Assembly (NCBI GenBank): GCA_900455085.1
Contig: UGTZ01000001.1
Location: 1,952,501 to 2,016,500 of the forward strand
Reading direction: 5' to 3'
Origin: Providencia rettgeri
GTDB lineage: Bacteria > Pseudomonadota > Gammaproteobacteria > Enterobacterales > Enterobacteriaceae
Length of the DNA stretch: 64,000 nt
The notes under the pieces were generated by a model. It had not been told where the DNA came from. It searched no databases and was given only the letters and a program-made list of their open reading frames with translations. Shown here piece by piece: positions 37,401 through 46,197 of this stretch. The translations under genes were made by a program, and so were the position numbers. The first letter of the stretch is position 1, and every line of letters starts with the position of its first letter.

Positions 37401-37847
37401 ACCGGCGTTATCGAGTTCATTACGTAAGTTATCTCGGGAAAGTTTGTCACCTTTTGCCATCACTAAGGCATGGCTGGTTAAAAAGTCAGCAGGGCAGACT
37501 TTTTGCATCAGTGTATTAACGGGAAGAATTAACGCGCCTTTTTGTAAACTGGATAAGTGGTATAGTGTCGATAAACGATGAGAAATAATTTCCTGATGGG
37601 GAGAGAAATTGTCATATGGCAATGTTTCCCAGTCAGAAAGTGTCTCTATAGGGTGTTTTGTAAACTGTTGAATTTCATCTCTTAAACGTAATGCATTTTG
37701 CATATCACGTGTCACGATGATAACAGGCCCTTGATGACGTTGTATTATTTCTCCACATTCAAGTGCACCAGCCGCCCCGATAAGGCAACCTAAATGGCGA
37801 ACATCGCCACTACGACTAGGGAGTTCATAACGAAATTTTGACAACAT
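34404..37847 (-). CDS. mfd: Transcription-repair coupling factor Mfd
   Basis: Mfd displaces RNA polymerase stalled at DNA lesions and recruits UvrA. It has 1147 residues (E. coli 1148). The UvrB-like N-terminal module (EIIQRHQGPVIIVTRDMQNA region), the RNA-polymerase-interacting domain (GQPVVHIEHGVGRYQGL), the superfamily 2 translocase with Walker A GDVGFGKTEVAMRAA and the DEEH box, the TRG motif region and the C-terminal autoinhibitory domain are all present. It is monocistronic and diverges from lolC. Confidence 0.97.
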   Translation of the reverse strand: MLSKFRYELPSRSGDVRHLGCLIGAAGALECGEIIQRHQGPVIIVTRDMQNALRLRDEIQQFTKHPIETLSDWETLPYDNFSPHQEIISHRLSTLYHLSSLQKGALILPVNTLMQKVCPADFLTSHALVMAKGDKLSRDNLRNELDNAGYRHVEQVLEHGEYATRGALLDLFPMGSSLPFRIDFFDDEIDSLRTFDVDSQRTLEEVEQINLLPAHEFPTDKDAIERFRSQWRERFEVRRDPEHIYQQVSKNTLPAGIEYWQPLFFAQPLPSLFEYLPPSSLIVSQNLQEAAERFQVDTQQRYESRGVDPMRPLLPPSELWLTVEQLNQSLKKWPRIQLSPESLPKKAANTNLDYLPLPDISTQGQSKTPLEKLRQFTEQFDGTIVFSVESEGRRETVTELLARLKIRPDIIQSYTHPTDSRFAITIGAAEHGFIQSDIHRALICESDLLGERVVRRRTDNRRTINTDTLIRNLAELRPGQPVVHIEHGVGRYQGLITLEAGGIKAEYLILTYAGDDKLYVPVSSLHLISRYAGGADENAPLHKLGSDSWGRARQKAAEKVRDVAAELLDIYAQRAAKAGFAFKHDKQQYQEFCQGFPFETTPDQEVAINAVLSDMCQPLAMDRLVCGDVGFGKTEVAMRAAFLAINNNKQVAVLVPTTLLAQQHYDNFKDRFANWPVRIEMLSRFKTAKEQQQIIAQTAEGKVDILIGTHKLLQSDLVWKDLGLLVVDEEHRFGVRHKERIKAMRADVDILTLTATPIPRTLNMAMSGMRDLSIIATPPARRLAVKTFVRQYDDLVVREAILRETLRGGQVYYLYNDVENIEKAKARLEELVPEARFVVGHGQMRERELERVMTDFHHQRFNVLICTTIIETGIDIPTANTIIIERADHFGLAQLHQLRGRVGRSHHQAYAYLLTPHPKAMTSDAHKRLEAISSLEDLGAGFALATHDLEIRGAGELLGEDQSGQMTTIGFTLYMELLESAVDALKEGREPSLEDLTSQQTEVELRMPVLLPDDYIHDVNIRLSFYKRIASAKNSQELDELRTELIDRFGSLPDAGKFLLANAAIRLQAQSLGIKRIEAHEKGGFIEFGDKNKVDPSFLISLLQNQPQTYRLDGPVRLKFFHDLTERASRLEFIKQLLIGFEEHQII

Positions 37848-38123
37848 AGAAATCTTCGGTATCTCACAGCGGTTAGTTAGCAGTTAAACAAGAGCTAGCA
37901 CAAACATAGCCAATTTTTGTACGAAAAATAGTTAAGCTAATCAACGGATAGTTAAACTACAAAATTCATAACAAAACAATCAGTTTTAACTCGTAATTCG
38001 TCTGAAAGTCAGACAAAAAGGCATTCAAAACAGAAAAAAAACCATCGAGTGGTTCCATTCATCAATCGTACCCTTTATTATCGCTGAACACTTCGCTTTG
38101 GCAACAGGGGCATCATAGATTTC

Positions 38124-39326
38124 ATGCACCAATCTGTCTCATTATTTATAGGCCTACGTTATTTACGTGGGCGTGCTGCGGATAAATTTGGGCGTTTCGT
38201 TTCCAGTTTATCTGCTATTGGTATCACACTGGGGGTGGCGGCATTGATAACCGTCACTTCAGTGATGAATGGGTTCGAGCGATCTTTACAAGATAGCATA
38301 CTTGCTTATATGCCGCAGGCAATTTTAACATCTGCCTCTGGAAATATAGACCCAGCAAAGTATCCAATAACTGGTCTACAGCATTTAAACGGTGTCAGCC
38401 ATATCGCACCTATTGTGCAATCTGACGTGGTATTACAAAGCCGAACCAATGTTGGCGTTGGCGTCATGGGGGGGATTGAACCTGAAGAACCTTCTCTGTT
38501 ATTGGATAAACTGGTTGTTGGGCAACGCAGTGACCTTAAAGAAGGCAGTTATAATGTTTTTCTGGGGAATAAACTTGCAGAAACGCTCGGGGTAAAACGT
38601 GGTGATGAAGTCCGCTTAATTATACCTGGGGTGAGTCAACTAACACCAATGGGGCGCATTCCTAGCCAGCGCCTATTTACTGTGGCGGGTATTTTCCAAA
38701 CAAATGGGGAAGCGGATACAAGTGAACTTGTCGTAGCACAACAAGATGCCGCACGCATGTTACGTTATCCTACAGGGCATATTACTGGGTGGCGTTTATA
38801 TTTGGATGAGCCCCTAAAGGTTGATGTTCTAAGTCAGCAAGCGTTGCCGAATGGCTTAGTATGGAAAGATTGGCGAGAGCGTAAAGGGGAGTTTTTCCAA
38901 GCCGTTCGCATGGAAAAAAATATGATGGGGTTATTGCTCAGTTTAATTATTGCGGTGGCGGCATTCAACATTATTACTTCACTATCATTGTTAGTGATGG
39001 AAAAACAAGGTGAAGTCGCTATTTTAAAAACCCTTGGCCTCAAACGTTGGCGAATTTTAATGATTTTTATGATCCAAGGCGCTGGAGCGGGAGTGATTGG
39101 TTCACTCATTGGCACAATATTAGGTACGATACTTTCTAGCCAACTGAATGTCATTATGCCGCTGATTGGTTTATTACCAAAAGGTGTCTCTTTACCGATT
39201 GTGCTTGATTACTCTGGTATTTTAATTATTGCACTTAGTGCAATACTGATTTCTCTGCTGGCAACGCTTTATCCTTCCTGGCGTGCAGCAGCGGTTCAAC
39301 CTGCTGAGGCGTTACGTTATGAATAA
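38124..39326 (+). CDS. lolC: Lipoprotein-releasing ABC transporter permease LolC
   Basis: The 400-residue protein has the MacB-like topology: one N-terminal helix (GIGITLGVAALITV region), a large periplasmic domain and three C-terminal helices ending LYPSWRAAAVQPAEALRYE. LolC recruits the chaperone LolA for outer-membrane lipoprotein release. The stop overlaps the lolD start by 8 bases. It starts the lolCDE operon, divergent from mfd. Confidence 0.96.
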   Translation: MHQSVSLFIGLRYLRGRAADKFGRFVSSLSAIGITLGVAALITVTSVMNGFERSLQDSILAYMPQAILTSASGNIDPAKYPITGLQHLNGVSHIAPIVQSDVVLQSRTNVGVGVMGGIEPEEPSLLLDKLVVGQRSDLKEGSYNVFLGNKLAETLGVKRGDEVRLIIPGVSQLTPMGRIPSQRLFTVAGIFQTNGEADTSELVVAQQDAARMLRYPTGHITGWRLYLDEPLKVDVLSQQALPNGLVWKDWRERKGEFFQAVRMEKNMMGLLLSLIIAVAAFNIITSLSLLVMEKQGEVAILKTLGLKRWRILMIFMIQGAGAGVIGSLIGTILGTILSSQLNVIMPLIGLLPKGVSLPIVLDYSGILIIALSAILISLLATLYPSWRAAAVQPAEALRYE

Positions 39327-40020
39327 ACAACCACTTCTGGTCTGTGAAAATTTAAGTAAAACATATCAAGAAGGGACATTGTCGACGCAAGTGTTGAAAA
39401 ATGTCAGTTTTTCCATGGGGCTGGGGGAAATGATGGCTATCGTGGGAAGTTCTGGTTCGGGTAAAAGTACCTTATTACATTTACTGGGTGGGTTAGATAC
39501 TCCTTCAGAAGGGAATGTTATCTTTCGTGGCCAGCATATTAATCAATTATCTTCAGATGAGCGAGCTGCTATTCGTAATAAAGATTTAGGTTTTATTTAT
39601 CAATTTCATCACCTTTTACCGGATTTTACCGCCCTTGAAAATGTGGCGATGCCTTTATTAATTGGTGGTATTGCGAAAGAAACTGCATTTTTGAAAGCCA
39701 CTGAAATGCTAGAAGCGGTTGGGCTAGCGCATCGAGCTGGGCATCGTCCTTCTGAATTATCAGGAGGAGAGCGCCAGCGTGTTGCTATTGCAAGGGCGTT
39801 AGTGAATGAGCCTGCACTGGTTTTAGCGGATGAGCCTACCGGTAACCTTGATTTACGTAATGCAGATGCCATTTTTGAATTGTTGGGGGAATTAAACCGA
39901 ACACAGCGGACTGCATTTTTAGTGGTCACCCATGATATGACACTGGCTCGCCGGTTATCTCGCCAATTGGAAATGCGTGATGGGCATTTGCAGCAGGATA
40001 TTACCTTGGGGGCGCGGTAA
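39319..40020 (+). CDS. lolD: Lipoprotein-releasing ABC transporter ATPase LolD
   Basis: The 233-residue ATPase has Walker A GSSGSGKST, the signature LSGGERQRVAIARAL, Walker B LVLADEPTGNLD and the H-loop VTHDM. The start is MNKQPLLVCENLSKTY at 39319, overlapping the lolC stop as in E. coli; a longer frame from 39283 is not expected. It powers LolCDE. Confidence 0.96.
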   Translation: MNKQPLLVCENLSKTYQEGTLSTQVLKNVSFSMGLGEMMAIVGSSGSGKSTLLHLLGGLDTPSEGNVIFRGQHINQLSSDERAAIRNKDLGFIYQFHHLLPDFTALENVAMPLLIGGIAKETAFLKATEMLEAVGLAHRAGHRPSELSGGERQRVAIARALVNEPALVLADEPTGNLDLRNADAIFELLGELNRTQRTAFLVVTHDMTLARRLSRQLEMRDGHLQQDITLGAR

Positions 40021-41267
40021 TGTCTAAGTTGCCTCTTTCACTACTCACAGCGCTGCGTTTCAGCCGTGGTCGCCGCCGAACAGGGATGGTTTCGTTAGTT
40101 TCGATAGTTTCAACGTTGGGTATTGTTCTTGGGGTTGCGGTGTTAATTATTGGTTTGAGCGCGATGAATGGCTTTGAACGCGAATTAAATAACCGTGTGT
40201 TATCTGTTGTTCCCCATGGGCAAATTTATGCTGTTAAACCACCCTATAAGGATTTGGAATTTGCTGAACAAGTTATCCGGAAAACGCCAGGGGTTGAAGG
40301 CGTTAGCCCTTACATTAACTTTACAGGGTTACTTGAGCGTGGTGCAAATTTAAAAGCAATCCAAGTGATGGGGGTTTCACGAGAAACTCAGCCACAAGTC
40401 AGTGCATTACCACAATTCATTCTTAATAATGCTTGGCAGCATTTTGAAGCGGGCAAACAATCGATTATTTTAGGCCAAGGTGTGGCTGATGCATTAAATG
40501 TGAAAGTTGGGGATTGGGTGACAATCATGATCCCAAATACCGATGCCAGCTTAAAAATTCAGCAGCCTAAGCGTATTCGTGTACAAGTAACAGGTATTTT
40601 TAAGCTTAGTGGCCTGCTTGATCACCAACTAGCACTCGTTCCTCTCGCAGATGCACAAGAATATCTCGACTATGGTGATGGTGTGACGGGGTTTGAAATC
40701 AAAGCCACAGACCCATTTATTGCCGATCAAGTCGTTTATGATGCAGGCTTGAAAACTATGCATCATGTTATTGTAAAAAGTTGGATAGGTGATTATGGTT
40801 ATATGTACAATGATATCCAAATGGTTAGAAGTATCATGTACTTAGCTATGATATTGGTGATTGGCGTCGCGTGTTTTAATATTGTTTCTACTCTTGTTAT
40901 GGCGGTTAAAGACAAAAGTAGTGATATCGCGGTATTGCGCACCTTAGGGGCAAAAGATAGGCAGATTCGTGCTATTTTCTTATGGTATGGTTTGTTGGGG
41001 GGGCTGGTTGGTTCTCTGATTGGTGCTGTACTTGGGGTCGTCATATCTTTAAATTTAACACCAATGATTAAGGTTATAGAGGCTATTGTTGGTCATCCAA
41101 TTTTATCGGGTGATGTCTATTTTATTGACTTTTTACCTTCTGAATTGCATGTCATGGATGTGGTTTATGTTTTAATTACAACCATTGTATTAAGCTTACT
41201 AGCCAGTTGGTATCCTGCTCGCCGAGCGAGTAAGTTAGACCCTGCGCGTATTCTCAGTGGGCAATAG
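40020..41267 (+). CDS. lolE: Lipoprotein-releasing ABC transporter permease LolE
   Basis: The 415-residue paralogue of LolC (E. coli 414) has the same four-helix layout and ends SWYPARRASKLDPARILSGQ. LolE binds the incoming lipoprotein in the complex. Its ATG shares a base with the lolD stop codon (TAATG), so translation is coupled. Confidence 0.96.
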   Translation: MSKLPLSLLTALRFSRGRRRTGMVSLVSIVSTLGIVLGVAVLIIGLSAMNGFERELNNRVLSVVPHGQIYAVKPPYKDLEFAEQVIRKTPGVEGVSPYINFTGLLERGANLKAIQVMGVSRETQPQVSALPQFILNNAWQHFEAGKQSIILGQGVADALNVKVGDWVTIMIPNTDASLKIQQPKRIRVQVTGIFKLSGLLDHQLALVPLADAQEYLDYGDGVTGFEIKATDPFIADQVVYDAGLKTMHHVIVKSWIGDYGYMYNDIQMVRSIMYLAMILVIGVACFNIVSTLVMAVKDKSSDIAVLRTLGAKDRQIRAIFLWYGLLGGLVGSLIGAVLGVVISLNLTPMIKVIEAIVGHPILSGDVYFIDFLPSELHVMDVVYVLITTIVLSLLASWYPARRASKLDPARILSGQ

Positions 41268-41280
41268 TTATTAGGGTTAG

Positions 41281-41330
41281 AGAGCCAATGATTTTTAGGG
41301 TATAAATCCAAAAATTTATTGGCTCTTTAT
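41281..41330. terminator. Convergent terminator between lolE and the CYTH gene
   Basis: AGAGCCAAT (41281-41289) pairs with ATTGGCTCT (41318-41326), followed by a short T-rich stretch. The loop is long (28 nt) but contains its own weak pairing. Confidence 0.6.
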
Positions 41331-41334
41331 ATAA

Positions 41335-41880
41335 TCACTGTGCTGTTAAAAACATTTGTTTATAACTACGAGTTTCTACCATCGCTTCTGTAAAACCATA
41401 CTGTTTGGCGGTCGTCATCAACGTTTGATATAAACTATCCAGTAAGTCCTGCTCATCAGTCATAATGGCAAACTCAGCAAACCAGCCGATCCCACTCAAG
41501 TGATCAATTGTGATGTGGATATCATTCAGAAAATAAATGCTTCTTATTTTAGTTGTGGTTAAGTAGCAATGATATCCCAATGTCGTTAACATGTTTTGCA
41601 CATGGTTGCAGTCATCAATATTAATGGCTTTGCATTCAGAAGCTCCAGGGCCTTTGACTATCCACAACTTTATGCCTGATGGCACCATTTCACGTACGCA
41701 CATACTGACGTTCTTGTCAGCCAGCGGTGAATGTAGGTTTTCATAGAAATAATCTGTCTCTGTATTATTTTCCGTAAATGGCTCAGCTAAATCGGCTCTT
41801 ATTTTGTGTAAGAAGGTGTCGGGATCCGATAATTGAAATTTAATTTCAGCTTCATATTTACCGACAAAATGTTGGCTCAT
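41335..41880 (-). CDS. CYTH-domain protein, class IV adenylate cyclase-like (CyaB)
   Basis: The 181-residue protein opens with the CYTH signature ExExK (YEAEIKFQL) and continues with alternating charged beta strands (CVREMV, IKLWIVKGPG, KIRSIYFL, ITIDHLSGIG, FAEFAI) that form the triphosphate tunnel. Size and pattern match the class IV adenylate cyclases of Aeromonas and Yersinia (about 180 residues). CYTH proteins also include thiamine triphosphatases and inorganic triphosphatases, so cyclase activity is a family-level guess. The ATG follows AAGGAACTCTAC. Confidence 0.75.
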   Translation of the reverse strand: MSQHFVGKYEAEIKFQLSDPDTFLHKIRADLAEPFTENNTETDYFYENLHSPLADKNVSMCVREMVPSGIKLWIVKGPGASECKAINIDDCNHVQNMLTTLGYHCYLTTTKIRSIYFLNDIHITIDHLSGIGWFAEFAIMTDEQDLLDSLYQTLMTTAKQYGFTEAMVETRSYKQMFLTAQ

Positions 41881-41972
41881 GTAGAGTTCCTTGGTACTAG
41901 TCTTTTAGGCTATTGATGGTAACACAAAGCAGAAATCGACGAGGGAGATAAAGATGAAATTAGTGAATAGAT

Positions 41973-42003
41973 AAGTGCCTAGATGTTTAAATTAGGCACT
42001 TTA
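41973..42003 (-). terminator. Terminator of yqhA
   Basis: AAGTGCCTA (41973-41981) pairs with TAGGCACTT (41993-42001). It lies 18 bases beyond the yqhA stop on the minus strand. Confidence 0.7.
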
Positions 42004-42020
42004 AGTATAAATTTTACCGT

Positions 42021-42509
42021 TTATTTCTTGGTCATTTTATCTAGATAGCCCATCACAAATGCAGATAATACAAAGGTTAAATGGATGATGACATACCACA
42101 TCAGTTTGTCATTTGAGACGCTTTTTAAGTCCATGAAGATTTTTAATAGGTGAATAGAGGAAATTGCCACAATGGAGGCCGCGACTTTATTTTTTAATGA
42201 TGATGCGTCCATTTTACCTAGCCAGCCTAGTTTTTCACTGCTGTCAGGGATATCCATTTGGGAGACAAAGTTCTCATAACCTGAAAACATTACCATCACC
42301 AATAAACCACCGACTAATGCCATATCAATCAATGATAATAGCGTCAAAATTAAGTCTGCTTCAGGAATTGAAAGGATATTTGGCAAAATATGGTATAGCT
42401 CTTGAAAGAACTTAATGGTTAAAGCCAATAGTGTCAGTGAAAGCCCAAAATAGATAGGCGCTAAAATCCAACGTGAAGCATACATTGCTCTTTCAAAAAA
42501 CTTTTCCAT
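42021..42509 (-). CDS. yqhA: YqhA family inner-membrane protein
   Basis: The 162-residue protein matches E. coli YqhA (164) almost throughout: MYASRWILAPIYFGLSL at the start, LVGGLLVMVMFSGYENFVSQ, the loop KLGWLGKMDASSLKNKVAAS, and a C-terminal helix to MGYLDKMTKK. About four membrane helices are predicted. The function is unknown. In E. coli the gene is elsewhere on the chromosome, so its location here is a rearrangement. Confidence 0.9.
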   Translation of the reverse strand: MEKFFERAMYASRWILAPIYFGLSLTLLALTIKFFQELYHILPNILSIPEADLILTLLSLIDMALVGGLLVMVMFSGYENFVSQMDIPDSSEKLGWLGKMDASSLKNKVAASIVAISSIHLLKIFMDLKSVSNDKLMWYVIIHLTFVLSAFVMGYLDKMTKK

Positions 42510-42926
42510 GAAATCCCTTGTAGTGGTGAGTTAATAACACAGTAAAATCTGCGAGGCGTATTTTAGCGGTAGCGAGAGTGAAGATGAAAGGTTTTTTTAT
42601 TGTTTTGCCATTGTGGATGTTTTGTGGCGTATTTATGAAATAAAGATGTCATTTTTATGAATAAAAAGTGACAAAATCGATACCTTCGATATTTTTATTT
42701 GCATTCAGCAAGATGATGCGTTTTAGTATGTTAACATTTAGATAATGTCATCAGTTATGGTAAGGAAATAGTTAGTCTGCCAATAAAATAAGCACTTGGA
42801 GCTTGATTATTTTAATAATTTCACACAATCAGCATTTCTAAATTCATGTCATAATGACATGGTAAAAAGCAGTTAATATTTAATATGATATAAATTTATT
42901 GGTTATATAGATGAAAGGAAGCTTTG
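42510..42926. promoter_or_regulatory. Divergent yqhA/cobB intergenic region
   Basis: Gap of 417 bp, AT-rich, with the promoters of both genes somewhere inside. A short inverted repeat TCATGTC/GACATGA occurs near 42845-42861. No further feature could be assigned. Confidence 0.35.
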
Positions 42927-43763
42927 ATGTTGCGATTTCGTTATAGGTTAAAAAAAGCTCGCAAGAATAAATGTATACGCCGCCAGCGACTTCGCAATCG
43001 GTCTTTTTATATAGATAATAGATTGGATAACATGAAAAAGGTCAATATTGTCGTTTTAACAGGAGCGGGTATTTCAGCTGAATCTGGGATCCAAACATTC
43101 CGTTCTGCGGATGGATTATGGGAAGAGCATCGCGTTGAAGATGTGGCAACACCTGAAGGTTTCGAACGTAACCCTGAATTAGTACAACGTTTTTATAATG
43201 AACGGCGTCGGCAGTTACAGCAAGAAAATATTAAGCCTAACGCCGCTCACTATGCACTTGCTCAGCTTGAAGAGCTTTTTGGTGACCGCTTTTTGTTAAT
43301 TACGCAAAATATAGACAACTTGCATGAAAGAGCGGGAAGTCAGCGAGTTATCCATATGCATGGTGAACTATTAAAAGTTCGCTGCAACTGGTCAAATCAA
43401 GTATTGGAATGGAAAGGGGATTTATCTGCCGATGACCGCTGTCATTGTTGCCAGTTTCCTCAGCCGCTCAGACCCCACATTGTTTGGTTTGGTGAAATGC
43501 CAATTGGAATGGATTATATTTATCAATCCCTTGAATCTGCGACTATTTTTATTTCAATTGGGACATCTGGTCATGTATACCCTGCGGCAGGTTTTGTTCA
43601 TGAGGCTAAATTACATGGGGCACATACGGTCGAACTTAATTTAGAGCCTAGCCAAGTGGAAAGTGAGTTTGATGAGAAACACTATGGTTTAGCCAGCAAA
43701 GTCGTTGTTGAATATATCAATAAGCTTATTACAGAGTTACAGGTTAAAAATATAGCGCAATAA
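42927..43763 (+). CDS. cobB: NAD-dependent protein deacylase CobB (sirtuin)
   Basis: The 278-residue sirtuin has GAGISAESGIQTFR (NAD site), TQNIDNLHERAG, the catalytic His in HMHGELLKV, a zinc site (Cys in KVRCN and CHCCQ) and GTSGHVYPAAGF. It removes acetyl and succinyl groups from lysines and activates acetyl-CoA synthetase. The basic N-terminal extension (RFRYRLKKARKNK) of the long E. coli isoform is present, and the short-isoform start is also conserved (ATG 43032, MKKVNIVVLTG). TTG at 42924 directly precedes the ATG. Confidence 0.95.
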   Translation: MLRFRYRLKKARKNKCIRRQRLRNRSFYIDNRLDNMKKVNIVVLTGAGISAESGIQTFRSADGLWEEHRVEDVATPEGFERNPELVQRFYNERRRQLQQENIKPNAAHYALAQLEELFGDRFLLITQNIDNLHERAGSQRVIHMHGELLKVRCNWSNQVLEWKGDLSADDRCHCCQFPQPLRPHIVWFGEMPIGMDYIYQSLESATIFISIGTSGHVYPAAGFVHEAKLHGAHTVELNLEPSQVESEFDEKHYGLASKVVVEYINKLITELQVKNIAQ

Positions 43764-43814
43764 GCTTTCAATACATAATAATATAAGGGGAAACGTATTG
43801 TTTTCTCTTATAGG

Positions 43815-44525
43815 TTAGACATTTGTATCCATCATGGCCGGCATCGTAATCTCTTTGACGCAGGTTGCATTGCTCGTACTGGTGATAAAGCGTACGGCAT
43901 TGACAACATCTTGTAATGGGATTAGCTGTCCATTACTTTTTTCAATGACTTCGTCGGCAGGAACCGTTAATGGGTATTCAGTTGCTAGATAACCTAAGTT
44001 TATGACTGATATTGCTATTTTATCTTCACGCAGTGTTTCTCTTAATGACTGTGCTATGCCTCTGAGGGCATATTTCGTGGCGGAAAAGGCGACTTCTTTG
44101 CCATTATGGTTATCTAGGCCCCATGTGGAACCGATCAATATAATCTTGCTATTTTTCGCTAAACGTAAATTGGGTAATAGTGCTTTTAAATTTAATAAAC
44201 AAGCACTGATATTGGTTTGAATCATATTGAGCAGCTCAATGTCATCAGTCGATTCAAATTGGTATTCTTCACTAAAAGCCAGTTTCTCCCAAATACCCAC
44301 ATTATAAATTAAGGTATGAATAGGTTGATCCTGAATAATCTGCTTAATGGCATTCGCGCTATGAATATCATTTAAATCAGCAGGGATCCACGTAAAGTTA
44401 ATGTGTTCAAAAGGAGGCTTTGAGCGAGACACTCCATAAATATGGTCTGCTTTTTCAGGAAATCCTTCGACCAATGCTTTACCTAAGCCTTTACTAACAC
44501 CATAAATTAAACATGTTTTTGACAT
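43815..44525 (-). CDS. Short-chain dehydrogenase/reductase-like protein lacking the catalytic Tyr
   Basis: The 236-residue Rossmann protein has the cofactor loop YGVSKGLGKAL, a modified NNAG motif (YNVGIWE), and the catalytic Ser in LIGSTWG. The YxxxK motif is FSATK: Phe stands where the proton-donating Tyr should be (codon TTT on the minus strand near 44092), while Lys is kept. It may be inactive as a classical reductase, use another Tyr (TKYAL, four residues on), or act non-enzymatically. The substrate is unknown. It converges with cobB. Confidence 0.8.
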   Translation of the reverse strand: MSKTCLIYGVSKGLGKALVEGFPEKADHIYGVSRSKPPFEHINFTWIPADLNDIHSANAIKQIIQDQPIHTLIYNVGIWEKLAFSEEYQFESTDDIELLNMIQTNISACLLNLKALLPNLRLAKNSKIILIGSTWGLDNHNGKEVAFSATKYALRGIAQSLRETLREDKIAISVINLGYLATEYPLTVPADEVIEKSNGQLIPLQDVVNAVRFITSTSNATCVKEITMPAMMDTNV

Positions 44526-44911
44526 GAATTTTCCTGTTAACGAGTAAAATTTCGTTTTGTTTATTAATTAGCTAATAAATAAAATAATAAGACTTCATAT
44601 ATAGCATACTATTTCAATTTAATGATTGATGATTCGTGTAGTGGGTGAGTGATATTTAACCAAATGAGAGGTAATTAGGTAACAAATAAATAATAACCTA
44701 CTAATTAATACAATTTGATTATTACCCTTATTTATTATAGGTATTGATTGCCAGTGTAATAGGTAGCTTACAAAAATTACGCTAAAAAATAAATTTCACT
44801 AACGATTTCCTGCAAAAAATAGAGAGCATTAACAGGAAAGCTGATTTGAAACAATAATTGAATCTGTGATCTTTCCCATAATATGGACATTGATATTTTA
44901 GGGGGAAGGGT
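44526..44911. promoter_or_regulatory. Divergent SDR/pepT intergenic region
   Basis: 386 bp, AT-rich. GGGGGAAGGG immediately upstream of the pepT ATG is its ribosome-binding site. In Salmonella pepT is FNR-dependent, but I found no clear FNR palindrome here. Confidence 0.35.
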
Positions 44912-46147
44912 ATGGACAAACTCTTAGAGCGGTTTTTTGAATATACCGCTTTCGATACACAATCAAAACTAAACGCCAAAACAGTGCCTAGCAGCGCAGG
45001 ACAGCTAAAGTTTGCTCGTGCATTAGTTAACGAGCTGAATGAATTAGGTTTTGAAAAAATAACGCTTAGCGATCAAGGTTGTGTGATGGCTTATTTACCG
45101 TCAAACGTTGATTGGGATGTTCCTACTATTGGGTTTATTTCACATTTAGACACAGCACCTGATTTTTCAGGTAAAAATGTGAGTCCACAAGTCCTCGAAA
45201 ATTATCGAGGGGGAGATATCGCGTTAGGTATAGGTGATGAAGTGCTATCCCCAGTGATGTTTCCAGTGCTGCATGAAATGATTGGCAAAACCCTCATCAT
45301 GACCGATGGCAAAACCTTACTCGGTGCCGATGATAAAGCGGGTATCGCAGAAATAATTACAGCTCTAGTACGTTTAAAGGGTAAGAACATTCCTCATGGT
45401 AAAATCTGTCTTGCATTTACCCCTGATGAAGAGATAGGGCGTGGGGCTCGTCATATCGATTTTAAACAATTTGATGCATTGTGGGCCTATACCGTCGATG
45501 GTGGTGGTGTTGGTGAGTTAGAGTATGAAAATTTTAATGCAGCCAACGTTTCTATTAAAATTGTTGGCAATAACACGCATCCCAGTACAGCTAAAGGCGT
45601 AATGGTGAATGCATTAGGGCTAGCGAACCGTATTCATTCGATGTTACCACCTGATGAAACACCTGAAAACACCGAAGGTTATGAAGGCTTTTATCATTTA
45701 ACATCGTTAAAAGGGACAGTAGAAAAGGCAGAATTGAATTATATTATTCGTGATTTTGACTTAGCGGGCTTTGAAGCTAGGAAGAAAAATATCATTCGAA
45801 TTGCTGAAAAAGTTGGTGAAGGGTTACATCCAAGCTGCTATATCGAACTGACACTTGATGATACCTATTATAATATGCATAAAGAGGTCATGAAGTACCC
45901 ACATGTTATTGAATTAGCAAAGCAAGCAATGCTTGATTGTGGTATTGAGCCAATTATCCAACCCGTCCGGGGTGGTACTGACGGTGCGCAGCTTTCACAT
46001 CGTGGTTTACCGTGCCCAAATATTTTCACAGGTGGCTATAACTTCCATAGTAAACATGAATTTATAACACAAGAGGGTATGGAGCAGGCAGTTAGTGTGA
46101 TCATGCGTATTGCGGAATTAACGGCTATTCACGCAAGGCAATCATGA
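44912..46147 (+). CDS. pepT: Peptidase T (tripeptide aminopeptidase)
   Basis: The 411-residue M20 zinc peptidase (E. coli 408) has metal ligands in SHLDTAPD, GADDKAG, TPDEEIGRG, YTVDGGGVG and FHSKHEF. It removes N-terminal residues from tripeptides in the cytoplasm. It is monocistronic. Confidence 0.96.
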   Translation: MDKLLERFFEYTAFDTQSKLNAKTVPSSAGQLKFARALVNELNELGFEKITLSDQGCVMAYLPSNVDWDVPTIGFISHLDTAPDFSGKNVSPQVLENYRGGDIALGIGDEVLSPVMFPVLHEMIGKTLIMTDGKTLLGADDKAGIAEIITALVRLKGKNIPHGKICLAFTPDEEIGRGARHIDFKQFDALWAYTVDGGGVGELEYENFNAANVSIKIVGNNTHPSTAKGVMVNALGLANRIHSMLPPDETPENTEGYEGFYHLTSLKGTVEKAELNYIIRDFDLAGFEARKKNIIRIAEKVGEGLHPSCYIELTLDDTYYNMHKEVMKYPHVIELAKQAMLDCGIEPIIQPVRGGTDGAQLSHRGLPCPNIFTGGYNFHSKHEFITQEGMEQAVSVIMRIAELTAIHARQS

Positions 46148-46164
46148 TATTTCATGATAAACAA

Positions 46165-46188
46165 GCGTGCTTATAACAATAAGCACGC
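46165..46188. terminator. Bidirectional hairpin between pepT and the LysE gene
   Basis: A perfect 10-bp stem GCGTGCTTAT (46165-46174) pairs with ATAAGCACGC (46179-46188) around AACA. The T run is weak. It separates two convergent genes. Confidence 0.65.
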
Positions 46189-46197
46189 GTAAATTTG

